From [Eubacterium] saphenum (GTDB lineage Bacteria; Bacillota; Clostridia; Lachnospirales; Anaerotignaceae), in contig SFGI01000043.1 of NCBI GenBank assembly GCA_004557645.1, forward strand, positions 1-19,286: 19,286 nt of DNA, given 5' to 3'. Positions 16,268 to 19,286 of this stretch are shown in pieces. The translations under genes and the position numbers were made by a program. The stretch's first letter is position 1; every line of letters begins with the position of its first letter. Under the pieces are notes generated by a model. That model had not been told where the DNA came from. It did no database searches and saw only the letters and a program-made list of their open reading frames with translations.

Positions 16268-16536
16268 AAGAGAAACTCGATTATGAATATGAGATATTTT
16301 ATCTTGATTGCATGAGGCAGTCAAAGCCAGGCGTGTATGCCCGGAGTGCAGAGATTGAGTCGAAAAAAAACATCACTGCATTGCTGAAGGAAATGGCCGG
16401 AAGAAATCCGGATGCGGAGAAAAACCTGATGGCTCTGGACAACATTCTTGAAGATGCGTACCGTTATGTGGAGGATCACAGGGGAGAGGGAAACCTGAAA
16501 ACCCTGCTTGAGAGATGGCTGGATAGCCTTGTATAA
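16264..16536 (+). CDS. Small helical protein of unknown function
   Basis: A 90-aa soluble protein with no signal or helix long enough to cross a membrane. It reads as mainly helical, with YEYEIFYLDCMRQSKPGVYARSAEI at the start and a leucine-rich end (TLLERWLDSL). It overlaps the preceding gene by 4 nt (ATGA), with AAGGAGG at 16253-16259 in that gene, so it is translated in tandem. It is the last gene before the oriT region. It loosely recalls the small DUF3848-type proteins of Clostridia, a weak comparison only. Confidence 0.7.
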   Translation: MKEKLDYEYEIFYLDCMRQSKPGVYARSAEIESKKNITALLKEMAGRNPDAEKNLMALDNILEDAYRYVEDHRGEGNLKTLLERWLDSLV

Positions 16537-16564
16537 ATACTATATATACATAAATAAAGGGGTC

Positions 16565-16641
16565 TTAGGGGGCTTCCCCTAACAAGATCAGCAAAATGTC
16601 CTACATTGTGCGTATCTTGCCAAATCCCTGGAAGGGATTTG
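16565..16641 (+). other. Predicted origin of transfer (oriT) with IncP-like nic site
   Basis: Three inverted repeats are packed here. (a) TTAGGGG (16565-16571) with CCCCTAA (16576-16582). (b) GCAAAATGT (16591-16599) with ACATTGTGC (16603-16611), one mismatch, extended outward by CAAGAT (16583-16588) and ATCTTG (16614-16619). (c) CAAATCCC (16621-16628) with GGGATTTG (16634-16641), perfect. Between (b) and (c) lies TATCTTGCC (16613-16621), close to the RP4/IncP nic TATCCTG/C. The predicted nick after 16619 is 8 nt past the inner arm of (b), the same offset I recall for RP4. An MOBP relaxase and MobC are encoded just downstream, which fits. The exact nick position is inferred. Confidence 0.7.
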
Positions 16642-16797
16642 CAATACAGGAGCAATACAAAAAAGCGGAAACTGGCAATACGAATGCAATACGACAGGCA
16701 ATACAGAAGCAATACGCTTGCAATACAGGAGCAATACATAGACAATACAAATGCAATATATTGAGAAATACGGCGGCAATACAAATGCAATACGGAC
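16641..16797. repeat. Array of thirteen 11-bp iteron-like GCAATAC repeats
   Basis: Units start at 16641, 16652, 16675, 16686, 16698, 16709, 16720, 16731, 16742, 16753, 16765, 16776 and 16787. Ten match GCAATAC exactly; those at 16742, 16753 and 16765 differ by one base. One slot near 16663 is degenerate. Steps are 11 or 12 bp, one per helical turn, and not a multiple of three, so coding constraint cannot explain them. The array starts on the last base of the oriT hairpin and ends 36 bp before the next gene. Iterons of this kind bind replication initiators or relaxosome proteins. Confidence 0.85.
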
Positions 16798-16833
16798 AAG
16801 ATGGACGCGGCAACAGCCGTAAAGGGAGAGGAC

Positions 16834-17133
16834 ATGGCGAAGATAATGAAGACATACAGGCTGTCAGAAATGGCAGTCCATGTAATTGATTCCAGGGACA
16901 CTATCAAATACCCGACCGCGAATGAATTTGTTGAGAGTGCAATAATAGCAGCCGATGGAGATCATCTGGCAGATCCGGAGATGGCAGCACTTTTGAACGA
17001 GATAAGGAAATTATGTCGGGAAATAATTGAGCTAAAGCAGATGCTGGAAGGCGCGGGCAGAAACCGTGAATACGGAAGTACAACGGAGGGAAAATCAGGA
17101 ATGAAATCCGATTATCCGCTGCCGGAAATTTAG
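16834..17133 (+). CDS. Small putative DNA-binding protein (ribbon-helix-helix-like)
   Basis: A 99-aa protein. AAAGGGAGAGG at 16821-16831 favours the ATG at 16834 over an earlier in-frame ATG at 16801, which lies next to the repeat array and lacks a ribosome site. The N-terminal half (KTYRLSEMAVHVIDSRD, then a helix EFVESAIIAA) is compatible with a strand followed by two helices, the ribbon-helix-helix plan of many relaxosome accessory proteins and autoregulators. A coiled helix (about 50-72) and a polar tail follow. It lies between the repeat array and an intrinsic terminator, so it may be a transcript of its own. DNA binding is inferred from place and a weak fold impression. Confidence 0.6.
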   Translation: MAKIMKTYRLSEMAVHVIDSRDTIKYPTANEFVESAIIAADGDHLADPEMAALLNEIRKLCREIIELKQMLEGAGRNREYGSTTEGKSGMKSDYPLPEI

Positions 17134-17139
17134 AGGGAA

Positions 17140-17168
17140 GGAATGCCAAAAAAGGCATTCCTTTTTTT
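17140..17168 (+). terminator. Intrinsic terminator
   Basis: GGAATGCC (17140-17147) pairs perfectly with GGCATTCC (17154-17161) across six A, followed by seven T (17162-17168). It starts 7 bp after the preceding stop codon and is the clearest terminator of the window. Confidence 0.88.
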
Positions 17169-17194
17169 AGGAAAAGTTAAGGAGGATGAAAAAA

Positions 17195-17479
17195 TTGACA
17201 CTGTATGAGCAGTTAGAAAAACTTGAAAATGATTTAAGAAAATTGGATGAAAAGAAAAGGGAATTTCAGGAAAAAAAGAAAAAGCTCCTGTCAGAAATCG
17301 AGCTGCATGAAGCAAAAAAAGCGGCAGAAAAAAGTAAGGAAATCATCCAGGTAGTGCAGGAAAGTTTTGGAGAAGTGACGGAAGAGAATCTGGAGCTGTT
17401 TCGCCGCGTGATGAAAGGGCAGGCGGAAGAACTCCAACGAAAAAAGGTGCATCTGGAACAGGGGCAGGATCTGCCATGA
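17195..17479 (+). CDS. Small coiled-coil protein (DUF4315-like)
   Basis: A 94-aa protein, predicted soluble. Residues about 1-50 form a Lys/Glu-rich coiled coil (LEKLENDLRKLDEKKREF), followed by helices ending in FRRVMKGQAEEL. The AAGGAGG at 17179-17185 touches the ATG at 17186, which is too close for initiation. The in-frame TTG at 17195, 9 nt away, is therefore the more likely start; the other choice adds three residues. Short coiled-coil proteins of the DUF4315 kind are common near relaxase genes in Firmicutes elements, which is the best comparison though not certain. The MobC gene begins 44 bp downstream. Confidence 0.65.
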   Translation: MTLYEQLEKLENDLRKLDEKKREFQEKKKKLLSEIELHEAKKAAEKSKEIIQVVQESFGEVTEENLELFRRVMKGQAEELQRKKVHLEQGQDLP

Positions 17480-17523
17480 CCCATCGGGAAAAACATATGG
17501 AAAGAAGTCGGAGGCGGTAAAAA

Positions 17524-17919
17524 ATGGACAGGCGGAGCATCGTGGTCCGTGCGCGGGTGACCATGGAAGAGTATGAATATCTCTGCAGTAAAGCGGAGCA
17601 GAGCAGTGAAACAAAATGCCGGAGCGGTGCAAAAAATCTGTCTGGTTATATTCGGAAATGTATCCTTAAGGAATCTGGATATCTGGCTGGTCGAAATCAT
17701 CAGAGGGAGCAGAGGGAATTAAAAAACCTCACATATCAAATTCGGAAAATCGGGGTGAACATCAACCAGGCTACAAAGAAAATTAACAGTGGATATTATA
17801 GCCGTGAAACCTGTGCGGCACTGCAGGAAGGACTGGACAAAGTTGAACAGAGATTATCTGAGTTGATCAGGTTATTGGAGGAATGCGAAAATGGCAGTGA
17901 CAAAGCTGATGAACATTAA
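17524..17919 (+). CDS. MobC family relaxosome protein
   Basis: A 131-aa DNA-binding protein that helps the relaxase open and nick oriT. The N-terminal part (SIVVRARVTMEEYEYL) suits a ribbon strand, followed by LSGYIRKCIL (39-48). The family hallmark IRKIGVNINQATKKIN lies at 73-88, and a C-terminal helix completes the usual length. GGAGG at 17510-17514 precedes the ATG by 9 nt. The gene overlaps the relaxase start by 29 nt, so the two are co-translated, the normal mobC-relaxase arrangement. Confidence 0.88.
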   Translation: MDRRSIVVRARVTMEEYEYLCSKAEQSSETKCRSGAKNLSGYIRKCILKESGYLAGRNHQREQRELKNLTYQIRKIGVNINQATKKINSGYYSRETCAALQEGLDKVEQRLSELIRLLEECENGSDKADEH

Positions 17920-19286
17920 AGCATGCCCTCACGGAGCAGGAAGGCATCTGTACAATTCCATCCGATATATCATGAATCCGGAAAAGACAAAGGGCGGGAT
18001 GCTGGTCGGTGGGAATTCAGGGAATGACTGCCGTGAGGTCTATGATGTCATGATGGATACAAAAAAAGAATGGGGCAAGCCGGACGGCAGGCAGGGATAT
18101 CATTTCGTGTTAAGCTGGAAGCCGGGTGAGATCTCGGAGGAAAAAGCGTATCAGATTGTAAAGGAATTCTGTGAAGAATACTTGGGAGACAATTATGATT
18201 ATGTCTTTGCAATCCACGACGATCAGTCGCATATGCATGGGCATATTGTATTTAATTCCGTGAACAGGGTGAACGGATATAAATACAGATATGAACGCGG
18301 TGACTGGGAGAAATATATCCAGCCGGTGACAGACAGCATCTGTGAACGTCATGGGCTTGAGAAGCTGACGTATGACCGGAATGCAAAGAAAGGGAAGTCC
18401 TATGCAGAATATCAGGCGGATAAAGAAGGGAGATTTACCTGGAAAAAAATCATCCGTTCGGATATAGACTATGTGCTTCCTTATTCGGAATCTTATGAAG
18501 ATTTCCTGGAACAGATGAAGATGATCGGCTATTACATCAAAACCGGCTATTCAAGGAAAGAATGCAGGGATTATGTGCTGTTCTGCGCGCCGGGACAGGA
18601 CAGAGGATGGAAAGATAAAAATCTGGGAGATGGGTACCGGCTGGAAGATATCAAACGCCGGATACAGAAGGAAACCTTCCAATATTATTCGCCAAGGCCG
18701 CCGAAAATTAAGCAGTGCAGGATGCAGCCTGCACTGAAGGGCCATTCTTATCTTTCCTGGTATCAGGTCCGGAAAGTCCGGATGCTCCACGAAACTTCCG
18801 GGTTTTTTGCAAGAAAAAATCCTTATGTAGTGGATCAGGCACGGATCCGGAAAAACCTGCTGCAGATTGGCCGACTGCGGGAGGATTGCAACTATCTGAT
18901 CAAAAGCAACATCCGCAGTGAAGCCGAGCTGGAACAGCGGGAGGCGGAGCTTCTGCAGGAAGAAAAACTTTTGAAAAACCTGAGGAGCAACCGCCACCCT
19001 TTCCGGGAGGATGAGCGGTATCTGGAGTATCTGGAACTACAGAGGGAACTGAAGAAAATTCCGGATTCAGACGATCGTTTTGAAGAGCTGCAGGACCGGC
19101 TGGAAAAACTGGAAGAAGAGCTGCCGATGGATGTAGACCAGATCGAATCAGAGATTAAATCAGCCAGGGAACAGCTGGCGGCAATCCGCCAGGAAAAGCG
19201 GATCATCCGGCATATTAAAAAAATGGATCAGCAGGCACGGGTTGTAGTAGTTGCTGATCCTAAAATAAAAAAAGCAGATACGAAGG
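17891..19286 (+). CDS. MOBP-type relaxase/mobilisation nuclease, cut by the window edge
   Basis: The enzyme that nicks oriT, stays bound to the 5' end and pilots the strand into the recipient. The frame is open from ATG 17891 to the window end (465 codons, no stop), so the C-terminus is missing. Visible motifs are Y26 in IRYIMNPEKT (candidate nucleophile), H109 in AIHDDQ and the metal-binding HMHGH at 114-118 followed by IVFNSVN, the relaxase three-His signature. Beyond about residue 290 the chain turns into charged coiled coil (ELEQREAELLQEEKLL, RFEELQDRLEKLEEEL). GGAGG at 17877-17881, 9 nt upstream inside mobC, supports the start. The MOBP assignment agrees with the IncP-like nic motif upstream. 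Confidence 0.92.
   Translation, partial: MAVTKLMNIKACPHGAGRHLYNSIRYIMNPEKTKGGMLVGGNSGNDCREVYDVMMDTKKEWGKPDGRQGYHFVLSWKPGEISEEKAYQIVKEFCEEYLGDNYDYVFAIHDDQSHMHGHIVFNSVNRVNGYKYRYERGDWEKYIQPVTDSICERHGLEKLTYDRNAKKGKSYAEYQADKEGRFTWKKIIRSDIDYVLPYSESYEDFLEQMKMIGYYIKTGYSRKECRDYVLFCAPGQDRGWKDKNLGDGYRLEDIKRRIQKETFQYYSPRPPKIKQCRMQPALKGHSYLSWYQVRKVRMLHETSGFFARKNPYVVDQARIRKNLLQIGRLREDCNYLIKSNIRSEAELEQREAELLQEEKLLKNLRSNRHPFREDERYLEYLELQRELKKIPDSDDRFEELQDRLEKLEEELPMDVDQIESEIKSAREQLAAIRQEKRIIRHIKKMDQQARVVVVADPKIKKADTK

Noticed and set aside
16529..16556. Promoter with TTGTAT and TAAATA before oriT
   Set aside because: The spacer is 16 bp but both boxes are weak, and the AT-rich sequence would give such matches by chance.
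16596..16889. 97-codon open frame through the GCAATAC array
   Set aside because: The repeat has no stop in any frame and an 11-bp step, so frames stay open by composition. The peptide is Gln/Tyr/Asn/Ile debris and it overlaps a better gene.
16476..16907. Several long minus-strand frames rich in Cys, Ile and Tyr
   Set aside because: These are the reverse strand of the same repeat array, with no ribosome site and no plausible protein.

Overview
The window is the conjugation and mobilisation part of an integrative conjugative element (or conjugative plasmid) from a Gram-positive gut bacterium. It most resembles Clostridia of the Lachnospiraceae type: strong AAGGAGG ribosome sites, mixed-GC codon use, LPXTG-type surface proteins, and a PrgI/VirB4/NlpC-P60 transfer module. 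Every supported gene lies on the + strand. No integrase, attachment site, coupling protein (VirD4/TcpA) or replication gene is visible, so the element continues beyond one or both edges.

Regions in order. (1) 1-529 is a non-coding leader with six tandem 10-bp TGAC repeats, a 17-bp palindrome and two successive terminator-like hairpins. (2) 530-7352 is a tightly coupled surface-pilus cassette: a large tip/adhesin protein with a Cys-His hydrolase-like domain, the shaft pilin, a class C sortase, a minor (probably basal) pilin and a class B sortase. (3) 7379-7405 repeats the leader palindrome, followed by a coiled-coil protein and a small membrane protein. (4) 8961-16536 is the type IV secretion core: small membrane proteins including a VirB2-like candidate, a VirB6-like polytopic protein, a PrgI (VirB3-like) protein, a VirB4 ATPase, a membrane-anchored CHAP plus lysozyme cell-wall hydrolase, and two hypothetical genes. 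(5) 16565-16797 is a predicted origin of transfer, built from nested inverted repeats and an IncP-like nic motif, running straight into an array of thirteen GCAATAC repeats at 11-12 bp spacing. (6) 16834-19286 holds a small putative DNA-binding protein, a terminator, a small coiled-coil protein, MobC and a MOBP-type relaxase cut by the window edge.

How the parts fit (inference): the relaxase, MobC and possibly the 16834 protein would act at the predicted oriT. The VirB4/VirB6/PrgI complex would export the nicked strand across the membrane, and the CHAP/lysozyme protein would open the peptidoglycan. The sortase-built pilus would hold donor and recipient together or bind a host surface. The parts most worth a second look are the two helically phased repeat arrays, the oriT architecture, the palindrome pair bracketing the pilus cassette, and the hydrolase-bearing pilus tip protein.
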